DNA of 47,442 bases from contig JAJTHZ010000029.1 of assembly GCA_021299185.1 (NCBI GenBank), forward strand, positions 1 through 47,442, written 5' to 3'. This DNA is from Lysobacteraceae bacterium (GTDB lineage: Bacteria; Pseudomonadota; Gammaproteobacteria; Xanthomonadales; Ahniellaceae). The notes beneath the pieces were generated by a model. That model searched no databases, was not told the DNA's origin, and saw nothing but the letters and a program-made list of their open reading frames with translations. The position numbers were made by a program, and so were the translations under genes. Shown here piece by piece: positions 47,325 to 47,442 of this stretch; within the stretch, counting starts at the first letter, position 1; each line of letters begins with the position of its first letter.

Positions 47325-47442
47325 ATGCCAAGCCAAAATACCCTGCTGCTGGTCTACTTCGTGGCCTTCTTCTTGCTGGCCTTTGTAGTGCGCTCCGTAA
47401 TCGTCTACCGGCAAACAGGCATCAACCCTTTGGTTCTCCCCG
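47325..47442 (+). CDS. Start of a probable first-cassette gene (membrane protein, partial)
   Basis: ATG at 47325 opens [20 protein letters not shown] and continues as a transmembrane helix followed by [17 protein letters not shown] to the window edge (39 codons). The [11 protein letters not shown] ending of a first helix resembles small isoprenylcysteine methyltransferase-like membrane proteins, but too little is present to be sure. The segment is visibly less GC-rich than the rest of the window and uses A/T-ending codons (CAA, ACA, AAT, GTA), consistent with a captured cassette. It starts 17 bases after the core-like GTTAGCC site. No clear ribosome binding site is seen, as is common in cassettes. 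Confidence 0.5.
   Translation, partial: MPSQNTLLLVYFVAFFLLAFVVRSVIVYRQTGINPLVLP

Overview
The window looks like a chromosomal segment of a GC-rich gammaproteobacterium of the Xanthomonadales/Lysobacterales type. The reasons are the very high GC content, the gene order rpsB | map-glnD-dapD-(arsC-like)-dapE and miaA-hfq-hflX-hflK-hflC-(DUF2065)-purA-tRNA-rnr-rlmB, and many xanthomonad-like REP palindromes. This placement is inference from synteny and composition. No 16S gene is present.

Layout. 1-7.3 kb: partial rpsB (minus) divergent from map-glnD-dapD, followed by an arsC/Spx-like gene and dapE. 7.3-12.5 kb: a DODA-type dioxygenase divergent from a LysR regulator, an OmpA-family porin with its own promoter and terminator, and a membrane EAL protein with a degenerate GGDEF domain. 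12.6-20 kb: an S46 peptidase, then the miaA-hfq-hflX-hflK-hflC-yjeT cluster, closed by a strong intrinsic terminator. 20-25.8 kb: purA with an unusual duplicated upstream leader, a REP-rich gap, tRNA-Leu(CAG), rnr, rlmB and a small membrane protein. 25.8-32.4 kb: a cytochrome c/WWNP-repeat protein, a TerC-family protein and cysK (all minus), two secreted proteins of unclear role (one a cupredoxin-like domain with an incomplete copper site) and a large di-heme cytochrome c peroxidase-like protein. 32.6-37 kb: tgt, coaD, a lipoprotein, a YfhL ferredoxin and ggt. 37-42.4 kb: a metallo-beta-lactamase fold protein, a DUF4920 protein, a 112-bp tandem REP array, a NUDIX hydrolase, a secreted beta-propeller protein, a FEN-like exonuclease and a YdjA-like nitroreductase. 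42.7-45.7 kb: a three-gene proton-translocating transhydrogenase. 46.0-47.44 kb: an integron integrase reading away from a probable attI site and the first bases of a probable gene cassette, where the window stops.

Most genes are housekeeping: nitrogen signalling and lysine biosynthesis (glnD, dapD, dapE), RNA modification and decay (miaA, hfq, tgt, rlmB, rnr), membrane protein quality control (hflKC) and redox balance (pnt). The most unusual signals are (1) a 13-codon mini-ORF upstream of purA that encodes exactly the first 13 residues of PurA, differs from purA only at synonymous positions, and is followed by a potential three-way-junction RNA; (2) the integron platform at the right edge; (3) three copies of an intergenic element bounded by GGGCCC-rich inverted arms; and (4) a REP array with an exact 112-bp period that supplies the stop codon of a neighbouring gene. 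Antisense open frames are abundant because of the GC bias and are not annotated.
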